Assembly: GCF_020985305.1 (NCBI RefSeq)
Contig: NZ_CP087588.1
Location: 1,116,001-1,180,000, forward strand
Direction of reading: 5' to 3'
Source of the DNA: Croceicoccus sp. Ery15
GTDB lineage: Bacteria > Pseudomonadota > Alphaproteobacteria > Sphingomonadales > Sphingomonadaceae
DNA: 64,000 nucleotides
Positions 10,886 through 19,692 of this stretch are shown here, piece by piece. Below the pieces are notes generated by a model. The model saw only the letters and a list, made by a program, of their open reading frames with translations. It made no database searches and was not told the origin of the DNA. A program made the position numbers and the translations under genes. Every line of letters starts with the position of its first letter. Positions within the stretch are counted from its first letter, which is position 1.

Positions 10886-11083
10886 TTAGCTTTCCTCGCT
10901 CTTCCCTATATCGCCGCCCACCGGTTGCCCCCGATAGATCCGGCCTTTCGACACCTGCCTCTTGGCACGCTCTTGCGTCAATCGCGCCAGACGGGCGCGG
11001 CGTTGCAGCCAGCTCATCATCAGCGCAAGCACCGCGCCATAGACGATGAGCATAAAGACCATCAGTTCAACCCAAAGCGGCAT
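10886..11083 (-). CDS. Small single-pass membrane protein (65 aa)
   Basis: The short protein begins MPLWVELMVFMLIVYGAVLA, a clear membrane helix over about residues 5-26, followed by a strongly basic region (QRRARLARLTQERAKRQ). Its stop is directly adjacent to the start of the helix-hairpin-helix gene, so the two are almost certainly co-translated. Family not recognised. Its conservation as a separate gene is inferred from the tight packing. Confidence 0.65.
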   Translation of the reverse strand: MPLWVELMVFMLIVYGAVLALMMSWLQRRARLARLTQERAKRQVSKGRIYRGQPVGGDIGKSEES

Positions 11084-11108
11084 AGACTGGCTCTAACCCT
11101 TTTCTCGT

Positions 11109-11867
11109 TCAACCGGCATCGGGAATATCGATGGGCGTCGGCTTTAACGGTGCGACTTCGATCACCGAAAACTCGATGCGGCGGTTGGCGGGGTCCTCGG
11201 GCTCCAGCCCCTCGATCGGCTGTGCCGACCCCACGCCTGCGGCACGCAGCGAATCGCGGGGCAACCCGCGCTGCACCAAAGCGCTGCGAACCGCCGCGGC
11301 ACGCTCGCGCGACAGGCGCAGATTGACCGATGCATCGCCCACCGCGTCCGAATGGCCGGTGATCGCGATAATGCTGCCCCTGCACGGTTTCAGCGCGCCC
11401 GCAACCTCGTCCAGCAAAACCTCGCTCGCCGGATCGATCTCGGCGCTGCTCTGGCTGAAACGGATCACGCGCACGGCCAGCAATGTCTCAACATCGCGCT
11501 GGCAGTGATAGGGACCGGCCTCGATCACAGGTTCAGGCACGGCGGAGCTGCGCGATCGGCGGTCCCAATGCGCACCTCCGACGCCGGGCAGATTGGCCAC
11601 GGCACGCGCCACGCGGGCGCGGACATCGTCGGGCAAATCCTCTCCGCCACGCAGTACCGGATGGCGCGTGGGCCAGCCATTGGTGGTGGTGAAATCGGCG
11701 ATGATGCCCGTGCCGCCATGGGCCGCGATCGCCTTTTGCGCCCGCGCCTCCAGCCGCCCGATCATATTCTCGCCGGTCTGCGCATTGGCGATCAGCGCGA
11801 TGCATGCGGTTATGATCGCACCGGTCAGAATGCGCAGCCAGGTCGGTATGGCAAGAATAAGCCTCAT
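11109..11867 (-). CDS. OmpA-family protein
   Basis: The 252-residue protein has an N-terminal hydrophobic signal or anchor segment (about 9-28), a central region that does not match a known family, and a C-terminal OmpA-like peptidoglycan-binding domain: ITGHSDAVGDASVNLRLSRERA and NRRIEFSVIEV. Such domains bind meso-diaminopimelate in the cell wall. It heads a possible three-gene minus-strand group with the 65-residue membrane protein and the helix-hairpin-helix protein. Confidence 0.84.
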   Translation of the reverse strand: MRLILAIPTWLRILTGAIITACIALIANAQTGENMIGRLEARAQKAIAAHGGTGIIADFTTTNGWPTRHPVLRGGEDLPDDVRARVARAVANLPGVGGAHWDRRSRSSAVPEPVIEAGPYHCQRDVETLLAVRVIRFSQSSAEIDPASEVLLDEVAGALKPCRGSIIAITGHSDAVGDASVNLRLSRERAAAVRSALVQRGLPRDSLRAAGVGSAQPIEGLEPEDPANRRIEFSVIEVAPLKPTPIDIPDAG

Positions 11868-11907
11868 GCCCCTTCCCTAGCGAAGCATTCCGGTCGGTGA
11901 AAGCATG

Positions 11908-13458
11908 TCACCCTTCCGCGCTCGCCCCGGCCTTGTTGCCCGATTTGAACAATACCCGATCTTCTGGTCCAAAGCCGCGTTTCCATATGACATAGCCATA
12001 AGTTGCAAGGATCGCGGGCGCGCCGATGGCAAGCTCGATCCACTCCGGCGTCAGCGTGAACAGATAGCCGACCACCACAGCCGGCGCGATGGCCCAGATC
12101 AGCGGCCAGCGGAAATTATTGATCGACTGGCCCAGCATGCGGCCCAGCATTCTGGACTTGGTGATCGATGCGAATGCTAGTGCCAGCCCCAAGGCCAGCG
12201 CGACCGAAGCCGCCTGAAACGGCTCTGCCAGGTCGAAATGCTGCGCCAGCATGATCAGCGCTACGGTCAGCACGCCCTGCAGCGCCAGTGTCATGACCGA
12301 AACCGCCAGATTGCGGATGCGCGCCAGATAGATCAGCGCCGCTTCGGATACGACTGCCGTCGCCGCCACGACTTCGGCCCCCAGCAGAAAGGCCAGCGCG
12401 CCCGTGCCGCCGACGAACCCCGGCCCGACAAGACCCATCACTGCCTCACCCGGAATGCCCAGCGCCAGCGCGACGCCGGTTTGCGCGGCAATGATCCAGA
12501 ACCCCGCCTGACAGACCTGACGCGCGATGGCGGCATAATCCTTATCGTTCAGCTTGCGCACGATGACGGGGCCAAGGATCGGCTCGAAACTAGTCTTCAG
12601 CTTTTGCGGCAGGCTGGCGACCTGCACCGCGACATAATACACGCCGACGGTCGCCGGGCTGACGAATATGCCAAGGATTGCGATATCCAACCGCCGCGTG
12701 CCCCATTCGATCGCATCGGCCAGTGCCAGCGGCAGGTTCTCGCGCGCGATTTGCAGCAAGCGGATTGTCTGCGGTTTCCACCCGTGCGGAATGCCATACA
12801 TGCGCAGCATAGGGATAAAGGCCGTCACCGCCGCCGCCACGACCGACAAAAGATAGCTGATCGCCAGCCCGCCCTCTGCCAGCGCGGGCACGAACAGCAG
12901 CGCACCTGCCGCGATGGACAGCACCCATGGTTCGACCACGGCGCGGCTTCGCACGGTGGCCGCGATATTGAACCGGAACGCCAACGCCGCCAGCATCACT
13001 TCGGTGACCGACAGAAACACCAGCGCAAAGGGCAACAGCAAATCCCACCGACTGTTCATGCCATTGGGAAACATCGGATCGGGAAAGATGAACAGTATCC
13101 CCGCCAACAGCGAGGAGAATAGCAGCGACAGCAGCAGCCCGTCTGCGATGACGGCGGATTCCTCGCGGTCACTTTGCCCCAGCTCTTTCGCAAGGCCGCG
13201 CTTCAGCCCCAAAGTCGCGAGTTGTCCGCCAATCTCGATAATGATCAGTGCAGAGGCAAAGCGCCCCAGCTGGTCCGCGCCGTAAAACCGGCCCGCGATA
13301 AACAGAAACGGCAAGCGGGCGACAAGGCGCAGCAGAAAGCCGAAGAAATTGGTGCGCCCGCCCTTGGCCAGCGTGGCCAGATCGTTCGATGCGCCATCTT
13401 TGTCCTGTTCGCCCTGCGGACCCTGCGCCGTATCGGGCGCGCCGTTCTGGCCGGTCAC
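11908..13458 (-). CDS. Polysaccharide flippase-like membrane protein
   Basis: The 516-residue protein has about 12-14 membrane helices and looks like a Wzx-type member of the MOP/MVF superfamily, which moves lipid-linked sugars across the inner membrane. Support comes from the N-terminal GRTNFFGFLLRLVARLPFLF, GVYYVAVQVASLPQKLKTSFEP and repeated aliphatic helices. A charged 30-residue N-terminus precedes helix 1. Translation starts at a GTG overlapping the gpsA stop (GTGA), so the gene is coupled to gpsA. The substrate cannot be told from the sequence. Confidence 0.8.
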   Translation of the reverse strand: MTGQNGAPDTAQGPQGEQDKDGASNDLATLAKGGRTNFFGFLLRLVARLPFLFIAGRFYGADQLGRFASALIIIEIGGQLATLGLKRGLAKELGQSDREESAVIADGLLLSLLFSSLLAGILFIFPDPMFPNGMNSRWDLLLPFALVFLSVTEVMLAALAFRFNIAATVRSRAVVEPWVLSIAAGALLFVPALAEGGLAISYLLSVVAAAVTAFIPMLRMYGIPHGWKPQTIRLLQIARENLPLALADAIEWGTRRLDIAILGIFVSPATVGVYYVAVQVASLPQKLKTSFEPILGPVIVRKLNDKDYAAIARQVCQAGFWIIAAQTGVALALGIPGEAVMGLVGPGFVGGTGALAFLLGAEVVAATAVVSEAALIYLARIRNLAVSVMTLALQGVLTVALIMLAQHFDLAEPFQAASVALALGLALAFASITKSRMLGRMLGQSINNFRWPLIWAIAPAVVVGYLFTLTPEWIELAIGAPAILATYGYVIWKRGFGPEDRVLFKSGNKAGASAEG

Positions 13459-14459
13459 GGCGTTTCCATCTCGGGCCGCAGCGGACGCGCCAGAATGCCG
13501 CGCACCATGTCATTCGCGGTCGTTTCGCCCGCCAGCAGGGCGCAAACCGCCTGCGTTATGGGCATGGCGATGCCCAGATCATCGGCCAGCGCGTTGAGAA
13601 CAGGGGCGGTAAATGCCCCTTCGGCAACGGTACGGCGATTGGCCATCAATTCGGCAGCGGGCGTCCCTGCGGCCAAAGCGCGGCCCAGCGAGAAATTGCG
13701 GCTGGAGGTCGACGAACAGGTCAGCACCAGATCGCCCAGCCCGCACAGGCCCGACAGGGTTTCCGCCTGCGCCCCGCGCGCAAGGCCAAAGCGCAACATC
13801 TCGGCATAACCGCGCGCGATGGTGGCCGCCCGCGCGTTCTGGCCCAGTGCCAGCCCGTCGACCACACCGCATGCGATGGCGAGTACGTTTTTTACCGCGC
13901 CCCCGATCTCGGCACCGGTCATGTCGTCAGAGTAATAGGGCCGGAAGCTCGGCCTGGCGATCTGTGCCGACAGGCGCTGCCATTGCGCATCGCCGCCAGT
14001 GCACGCCAGCGTGACTGCGGTGGGCAATCCGGCTGCCACTTCATGCGCAAAAGTGGGGCCCGACAGTACCGCAAGCTGCGCATCGGGCGCCGCATCATGC
14101 GCAACATCGGCCATCAAACGGCCCGATCCGGCTTCGATCCCCTTGGCGCACAGCACGGCGTCGCCTGCAAATTCCGCCAGCGCACCGCCCATGACCGAAC
14201 CCAGATGCTGTGCAGGCGTTACGATCAGCAAGGTGTCGAAACCGGCCATCGCCTCCAGATCGCTGCTCGCCACAATAGAGGGGCTGAGCGGCGCATCGGG
14301 CAGATAGAGCGCGTTGCGGCGGGCGCTGTTGATGCCCTGCACCACCTCTTCCTCGCGCGCCCATAATGTCACCGGCGCGCCATCGGCGGCCAGCATCTGC
14401 GCCAGTGCCGTGCCCCATGCGCCGGCGCCGATCACGCCGATCCGCGCTGCGTCGTTCAT
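13455..14459 (-). CDS. gpsA: Glycerol-3-phosphate dehydrogenase [NAD(P)+]
   Basis: GpsA reduces dihydroxyacetone phosphate to sn-glycerol-3-phosphate for phospholipid synthesis. The 334-residue protein starts with the nucleotide-binding loop [15 protein letters not shown]. It also has [22 protein letters not shown] with the conserved Lys, and [12 protein letters not shown]. The ATG overlaps the tsaD stop as ATGA, and the gpsA stop overlaps the flippase GTG, so tsaD-gpsA-flippase is a translationally coupled string. Confidence 0.96.
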   Translation of the reverse strand: MNDAARIGVIGAGAWGTALAQMLAADGAPVTLWAREEEVVQGINSARRNALYLPDAPLSPSIVASSDLEAMAGFDTLLIVTPAQHLGSVMGGALAEFAGDAVLCAKGIEAGSGRLMADVAHDAAPDAQLAVLSGPTFAHEVAAGLPTAVTLACTGGDAQWQRLSAQIARPSFRPYYSDDMTGAEIGGAVKNVLAIACGVVDGLALGQNARAATIARGYAEMLRFGLARGAQAETLSGLCGLGDLVLTCSSTSSRNFSLGRALAAGTPAAELMANRRTVAEGAFTAPVLNALADDLGIAMPITQAVCALLAGETTANDMVRGILARPLRPEMETP

Positions 14460-15577
14460 GCCTTCACTCCCGCTCCCCGTACAGCCTCTGCATCGGGATC
14501 GAGCGGCCAGCGCGGACGTGCGGCGACCGACAGCGGATCTCCGCCCGGTTCCGCCAGCCCGGCGTTCAGCCGCTCTTGCCCGGCCCATGCGATCATCGCC
14601 GCATTATCGGTGCAAAGTTTCATCGGCGGGGCGGCGAAATCAAGCCCGCGCCTGCCCGCCAGATCTTCCAGCGCGCCGCGCAGCGACGCATTCGCCGCAA
14701 CCCCGCCCGCCACGACCAGTGCAGTCATGCCGTCGGCCTGCTCCAGCGCGCGGGTCGTCCGGTCGATCACGCAGTCCATGGCTGCCTGCTGAAAGCTCGC
14801 CGCCAGATCGGCAGGATCGTAAAGACCGCTTTCATGCGCCCGCAGAACTGCGCTTTTCAGTCCCGCGAAAGAGAAATGCGGTTCCGCCGATCCCTTCAGC
14901 GGACGGGGCAAAGGCACTGCCTTTGGATCGCCATCCCGCGCCAGACGCTCTACCGCGGGGCCACCCGGAAAGCCCAGGCCCAGTATCTTGGCAGTCTTGT
15001 CGAAAGCCTCGCCCAGCGCATCGTCGATGGTCGTGGCAAGGCGGCGATAGTCACCCACGCCGCGCACTTCCAATATCTGGCAATGGCCGCCCGATGCCAG
15101 CAGCAGCAGATAGGGAAACGCCAGCCCCGCATCGGCCAGACGCGGGCTTAGCGCGTGCCCTTCCAGATGGTTGATGGCCAGCAGCGGCTTGTCCCCCGCC
15201 AAAGCAAGCGCCTTCGCCGTGACGAGCCCCACCATGACCCCGCCGATCAGGCCGGGGCCGGCAGTGGCCGCGATCGCATCCACATCACCCAGCGCCATCC
15301 CGCCTTCGTCCAGCACGCGTTCGACCATCGGGGCCAGCACTTCGACATGGGCGCGGGCCGCGATTTCGGGCACGACCCCGCCAAAGGGAGCGTGATGCGC
15401 GTCCTGCGATGCGATGGCCTGCGCGATGATCGTGCGATCGCCAGCAACCAGCGCCACGGCGGTTTCGTCGCAACTCGATTCGATACCCAATACGACACGG
15501 CGACGCGTTGCATCGCTGTCCTGTCCGGGGTGAACCGGTGCGGTCGGGTGGGGCCAATCGGGGGATGGGCTGCTCAT
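14456..15577 (-). CDS. tsaD: tRNA N6-adenosine threonylcarbamoyltransferase
   Basis: TsaD transfers the threonylcarbamoyl group from TsaC/SUA5-made threonylcarbamoyl-AMP to A37 of ANN-decoding tRNAs. The 373-residue protein has an ASKHA-fold start [14 protein letters not shown], metal-binding HAHHAPFGG...EIAARAHVE, and NHLEGHALS and [11 protein letters not shown]. The ATG giving MSSPSPDW adds about 25 residues before the conserved core. It is divergent from hemC across a 45-base gap, an arrangement common in alphaproteobacteria. Confidence 0.96.
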   Translation of the reverse strand: MSSPSPDWPHPTAPVHPGQDSDATRRRVVLGIESSCDETAVALVAGDRTIIAQAIASQDAHHAPFGGVVPEIAARAHVEVLAPMVERVLDEGGMALGDVDAIAATAGPGLIGGVMVGLVTAKALALAGDKPLLAINHLEGHALSPRLADAGLAFPYLLLLASGGHCQILEVRGVGDYRRLATTIDDALGEAFDKTAKILGLGFPGGPAVERLARDGDPKAVPLPRPLKGSAEPHFSFAGLKSAVLRAHESGLYDPADLAASFQQAAMDCVIDRTTRALEQADGMTALVVAGGVAANASLRGALEDLAGRRGLDFAAPPMKLCTDNAAMIAWAGQERLNAGLAEPGGDPLSVAARPRWPLDPDAEAVRGAGVKA

Positions 15578-15622
15578 GGCAACTTCCCCTGAACGCTTTG
15601 CCCCGCTAGCACAAGCCGCTGC

Positions 15623-16585
15623 ATGACAAGTCCCGCCAAACCCTCGCCGCCCGCCGTCCCCTGCCCTCAACGCATACTCAGGCTGGGCACAAGACGTTCG
15701 CCACTCGCCATGGCACAAGCGTATGAGGCGCGCGACCGGCTGATCGCCGCGCATGGCTGGTCGCCCGATGCGGTCGAAATCGTGCCCGTTCTGGCCAGCG
15801 GGGACCGGATACAGGACCGCCCGCTGGCCGAAATCGGCGGCAAGGCGCTGTGGACCAAGGAACTGGACGCGGCTCTGGCCGAAGGGGCAATCGATTTCGC
15901 CGTCCACTCGATGAAGGATGTCGAGACGATCCGCCCCGATGCGCTGACCATCGCGGCTCTGCTGCCGCGCGCCGATGTGCGCGATGTGCTGATCGGCGCG
16001 TCCTCCGTTGCCGCCATCCCGCAGGGCGCAACGCTCGGCACTAGTGCGCCGCGCCGTGCCGCGCAAATGCTGAACCTGCGGCCCGATCTGACGATTACCG
16101 GCTTTCGCGGCAATGTCGCGACGCGGCTTGCCAAGCTTCAGGCAGGCGATGCCGATGTGACATTGCTGGCCGCCGCGGGGCTGGACCGGCTGGAACAGAC
16201 CGGCGTGGGGCACCGGCTGGACGTGGCCGACTGGCTGCCCGCCCCCGCGCAAGGCGCCATCGGCATAGAATGCCGCACCGATGATGCGGACATGCTCGCA
16301 TGGCTTGCCGCCATCGATCACGCCCCTACCGCCGCGCAAGTGATGGCGGAACGCGCGTTGCTGCTGGCGCTGGGCGGCAATTGCCACAGCCCCGTCGCGG
16401 TGCTGACCACGGGAAGCCAGAAGCTGGCAATGCGCGCTGCGATTTTCAGCCCCGATGGTGCATTGCGGGTCGACAAACAGGCCGAATTCGCCGCAGACGA
16501 CGCAGACGCGCCCGCCCGTCTGGCCAAGGCGCTGCTGACCGGCGCACCCGCCGCGATTACCGTGCATTTCAGCGGCGCGGCGTGA
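15623..16585 (+). CDS. hemC: Hydroxymethylbilane synthase (porphobilinogen deaminase)
   Basis: HemC joins four porphobilinogens into hydroxymethylbilane in haem synthesis. The 320-residue protein has [13 protein letters not shown], the catalytic Asp in HSMKDVET (Asp99), RRAAQML, and the dipyrromethane-cofactor cysteine Cys254 in LGGNCHSPV. The stop overlaps the hemD GTG (GTGA), so HemC and HemD are co-translated. Confidence 0.96.
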   Translation: MTSPAKPSPPAVPCPQRILRLGTRRSPLAMAQAYEARDRLIAAHGWSPDAVEIVPVLASGDRIQDRPLAEIGGKALWTKELDAALAEGAIDFAVHSMKDVETIRPDALTIAALLPRADVRDVLIGASSVAAIPQGATLGTSAPRRAAQMLNLRPDLTITGFRGNVATRLAKLQAGDADVTLLAAAGLDRLEQTGVGHRLDVADWLPAPAQGAIGIECRTDDADMLAWLAAIDHAPTAAQVMAERALLLALGGNCHSPVAVLTTGSQKLAMRAAIFSPDGALRVDKQAEFAADDADAPARLAKALLTGAPAAITVHFSGAA

Positions 16586-17283
16586 TCCCGATCATCACGA
16601 TCCGCCCCGCGCCGGGCGATGCCGCGACCGTCGATCGCGGCGCGCACCACGGGATGGCAATCGAAAGCCATCCCTTGTTCGAGACGCAGCCGGTGCCATG
16701 GCCGGTTCCCGATACCGGTGCGTTCGACGCGGTCCTGCTGGGCAGTGCCAATGCCTTGCGCCATGGCGGGACCGGCTTGCAATCGCTGACCCCGCTTCCT
16801 GCTTTATGCGTCGGGGAAACGACGGCAGAGGCTGCGCGGCAGGCAGGTTTTGGCGTCATCGCCACTGGTGCGCGCGGCATGCAGAACCTGTTGCCCCATG
16901 CCACGGCGCGAGGGTTTTCCCGCCTGTTGCGCCTTTCGGGGGAGGCGCATGTCCCTCTCGACATACCGGCCGGTATCACGATCGAAACACGCATCCTCTA
17001 TCGCGTCGTGCCATTACCTATGCCTGAGGATCTGGCGGGCCTGCTGGCTGGCGGGGCACTGGTATTGCTGCATTCGGGCGAAGGGGCGGCCCATTTCGCG
17101 CATGAAAGCGACCGGCTGGAAATTGCGCGCGGCAGAATCGCATTGGCCTGCCTTGCCCCGCGCATTGCCGAAAGGGCGGGCACAGGCTGGGCCGACTGCC
17201 GCCATGCCCCATCACCCGACGATGCCGCACTGCTGGCCTTGGCGAAACAAATGTGCCAAAGCGGCACCACAGGAATGATATAG
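16582..17283 (+). CDS. hemD: Uroporphyrinogen-III synthase
   Basis: HemD cyclises hydroxymethylbilane to uroporphyrinogen III with inversion of ring D. The family is poorly conserved. Support comes from position right after hemC, the length (233 residues), and local motifs: [40 protein letters not shown] and [12 protein letters not shown]. It starts at a GTG overlapping the hemC stop. The next gene begins 7 bases after its stop. Confidence 0.9.
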   Translation: MIPIITIRPAPGDAATVDRGAHHGMAIESHPLFETQPVPWPVPDTGAFDAVLLGSANALRHGGTGLQSLTPLPALCVGETTAEAARQAGFGVIATGARGMQNLLPHATARGFSRLLRLSGEAHVPLDIPAGITIETRILYRVVPLPMPEDLAGLLAGGALVLLHSGEGAAHFAHESDRLEIARGRIALACLAPRIAERAGTGWADCRHAPSPDDAALLALAKQMCQSGTTGMI

Positions 17284-17289
17284 AACACG

Positions 17290-18261
17290 ATGGACTCCAG
17301 CGCCCCCAACGCCTCAGTGCCCTATGGCCAATCCCGAAGCAGCAACCGTTTCCGCAAGATTGCGGCAAGCGTTCTGCTGGCATTCATCCTTGGTCTTGCC
17401 GCCGCCTTTTACCTTGCGTGGAGCACCGGCTGGCTAACCGATCCCACGGCCGAACCCGCCAAGGTCGCAGCACCGGTCGAGGCAACGCCTCGCGCAGAGG
17501 CGGAACTGACTGCCGCCGCGCCGCTGCCCGCTTTGCCCGAGGGTGAGATGACGGTGGGCCAGCGGGTCGGCGATCTGGAACGCCGCCTCAACCGGCTCGA
17601 CATGCAGGCCGAAGCCGCGTCGGGCAATGCCGCCCGCGCCGAAGGGCTGCTGGTCGCCTTTGCCGCGCGCCGCCTGGTCGAACGCGGCGCGCCGCTGGGC
17701 TATCTGGAAAACCAGCTGCAATTACGCTTTGGCAATGCGCAGCCCAATGCAGTGCGCACCATTATCAACAGCGCGCGCAATCCGGTCACGCTCGACCAGT
17801 TGCGGCAGGGTCTGCAAAGCCTGCCCGAAACGGCCGTGGCAGAGCCCGACGATCTGACCGGCTGGGCGCGTATCCGTTCAGAGATCGCGGGGCTGTTCGT
17901 GCTGCGAAAGGCCGATGTGCCGTCGCCGCAACCGGTCGTGCGGCTGGAACGGGCACAACAATTGCTGAACGACGGGCGTGTAGAGGCTGCCGCCGCGCTG
18001 GTGGCGCGCCTGCCCAATCGCGACGCAACCAAGGAATGGCTGGAAAACGCCCAGCGATATGTGGCGACACAACAGGCACTGGACCTGATCGAAACCGCGG
18101 CGCTGCTTGAACCGCGCAATCTGTCGGATTCGCAGGGACAGCCGGTGCGCCAACCCAGCCCTGCGCAACCTAACCCCGCCCAACCCAGCCCTGCCTCTGC
18201 TGGCGACGATGGCGGGACTGCCACAAACGGTAGCAACCAGACCGTCAGTTCGGCCCGGTAA
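17290..18261 (+). CDS. Mitofilin-like membrane protein downstream of hemCD
   Basis: The 323-residue protein has one membrane helix near the N-terminus (IAASVLLAFILGLAAAFYLAW, about 24-45), a probable coiled coil (VGDLERRLNRLDMQAEA) and a helical domain of the COG4223/mitofilin-like type that often follows hemD in alphaproteobacteria. The last 50 residues are Pro/Gln-rich with a repeated QPSPAQPNPAQPSPA. At DNA level CAACCCAGCCCTGC recurs exactly 30 bases apart (18151 and 18181). Its place in the operon suggests co-expression with haem synthesis; the role is not established. Confidence 0.75.
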   Translation: MDSSAPNASVPYGQSRSSNRFRKIAASVLLAFILGLAAAFYLAWSTGWLTDPTAEPAKVAAPVEATPRAEAELTAAAPLPALPEGEMTVGQRVGDLERRLNRLDMQAEAASGNAARAEGLLVAFAARRLVERGAPLGYLENQLQLRFGNAQPNAVRTIINSARNPVTLDQLRQGLQSLPETAVAEPDDLTGWARIRSEIAGLFVLRKADVPSPQPVVRLERAQQLLNDGRVEAAAALVARLPNRDATKEWLENAQRYVATQQALDLIETAALLEPRNLSDSQGQPVRQPSPAQPNPAQPSPASAGDDGGTATNGSNQTVSSAR

Positions 18262-18279
18262 GGCGCCGGACGGCCTTCG

Positions 18280-19503
18280 CTAGGCGTCTTGCAACAGTTC
18301 GGGCAGCTTACCCGATACGCCGCGCGCCTCGTCCATGAACCAGCGTTTCAACGGATTGGTCCGCTCGATCGCGCTCATGCCCAAGCGGCGGATGGCGCTT
18401 GCCGTCTTGCCCGGCACGCCGAAAATCCACGTCAGTCCGTCGGTAGCAGCGGCGACCATGAAATCGTCCAGCCCGCGCCAGTCCTGATACCGCTTCAACA
18501 ATTGCGCATCGCCAAGGTCGAGACCCAGACGTACCCCTTCGCCCAGCACTTCGGTCAGCGCCGCCGCATCGCGCAGGCCAAGGTTCAGACCCTGCCCCGC
18601 GATCGGGTGAATGCCATGTGCCGCATCGCCGACCAGCGCCAGCCGGTCAGCGATGATCGTGGGCGCATGGTGAAATCCCAGCGGAAACGACGAACGCGGG
18701 CTGGCAAGCTCCAGCCTGCCCAGCAATCCGCCCATGCGCTTTTCAGCCTCCGCCACGAAGGCTTTCTCGCCCAGTTTCAGCCACGCGGCGGCGTCATCCT
18801 CTGCCACGGTCCAGACCAGTGCGGTGCGGTGGCGACCCATCTCGTCATCGTTCATCGGCAGCAAGGCAAAGGGTCCGGCGGGATAGAAAATCTCCCACGC
18901 GATCCCGTCATTCGGCTTTTCATGTGCCAGCCCGCAGATGATTGCACGGTGCCCGTAATTCCATTTTGCCACGACCAGCCCCGCCTCTTCCCGCGTGGGA
19001 GAGCCGCGCCCTTCGGCGCCGACCAGCAGGCTTCCCTCGAACCGCGTGCCGTCGGCCAGCACCGCCGCCACGCCATGCGCGCCGCGCTGCCGCTCCACGA
19101 CACGGCTGTTGGGGTGATAGGCGATTTCGGTCACGCCTTTCACCGCTTCGAAAAGGGCCATACGCAAGCGGCGGTTTTCGAACATGCGGCCCAAGGAGCC
19201 CTCACCCTCGGCCGGTTTGAATCGCAATTCGCCCGGCTTCAGCTGGTCGCTGACCGCAATCTCGGTAATCGGACTGGCAAAGGGTTCGAGGAACGGTCGC
19301 ACACCGATATTGCCAAACAGGTTCCAGCTGGCAGTCGAAATGGCCGAGGCGCGGCCGTCGAAACCCTCGGCCGTTTGCGCGCCGGGATCGCCTGCGTCGA
19401 TGACATGGCTGGTGATGCCCTGCCGCGCCAGCGCCAGCGCAAGCGTCAGCCCGACAAGCCCGCCGCCCAGTATCACGACATCGCGCCGGTCCGTCTCTGC
19501 CAT
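18280..19503 (-). CDS. UbiH/UbiF/COQ6-family FAD-dependent hydroxylase
   Basis: This flavin monooxygenase of the ubiquinone-ring hydroxylase family is 407 residues. It has the dinucleotide-binding loop VVILGGGLVGLTLALALA at the N-terminus and the second FAD motif GDAAHGIHPIAGQGLNLGLRD typical of UbiH/UbiF/UbiI/COQ6. Such enzymes hydroxylate the ubiquinone precursor ring. Which carbon is modified cannot be told. I start at the second of two ATGs (19503) because GGAAGGA sits 5-8 bases before it. It is convergent with the mitofilin-like gene. Confidence 0.88.
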   Translation of the reverse strand: MAETDRRDVVILGGGLVGLTLALALARQGITSHVIDAGDPGAQTAEGFDGRASAISTASWNLFGNIGVRPFLEPFASPITEIAVSDQLKPGELRFKPAEGEGSLGRMFENRRLRMALFEAVKGVTEIAYHPNSRVVERQRGAHGVAAVLADGTRFEGSLLVGAEGRGSPTREEAGLVVAKWNYGHRAIICGLAHEKPNDGIAWEIFYPAGPFALLPMNDDEMGRHRTALVWTVAEDDAAAWLKLGEKAFVAEAEKRMGGLLGRLELASPRSSFPLGFHHAPTIIADRLALVGDAAHGIHPIAGQGLNLGLRDAAALTEVLGEGVRLGLDLGDAQLLKRYQDWRGLDDFMVAAATDGLTWIFGVPGKTASAIRRLGMSAIERTNPLKRWFMDEARGVSGKLPELLQDA

Positions 19504-19692
19504 CGTCATTCCTTCCGCCTTCCAAACCCGCGCAATATGGACATAGGGCACTGCGATGCCTAAGTCCCGGCACGAGTTTCGATAAGTCCTGCCCAGATGG
19601 CCGCCTGCCCGCCATGGCGCAAGCCCCATCGCGGCGGATCGGCGATTTCGGCCAACGAATTCAGCCAACGAATGCAGAGTGCACGCCCCCGC

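Noticed and set aside
14460-14588. Extending gpsA upstream to 14588
   Set aside because: It would overlap tsaD coding sequence; the ATG at 14459 places the nucleotide-binding loop at the N-terminus as in all GpsA.
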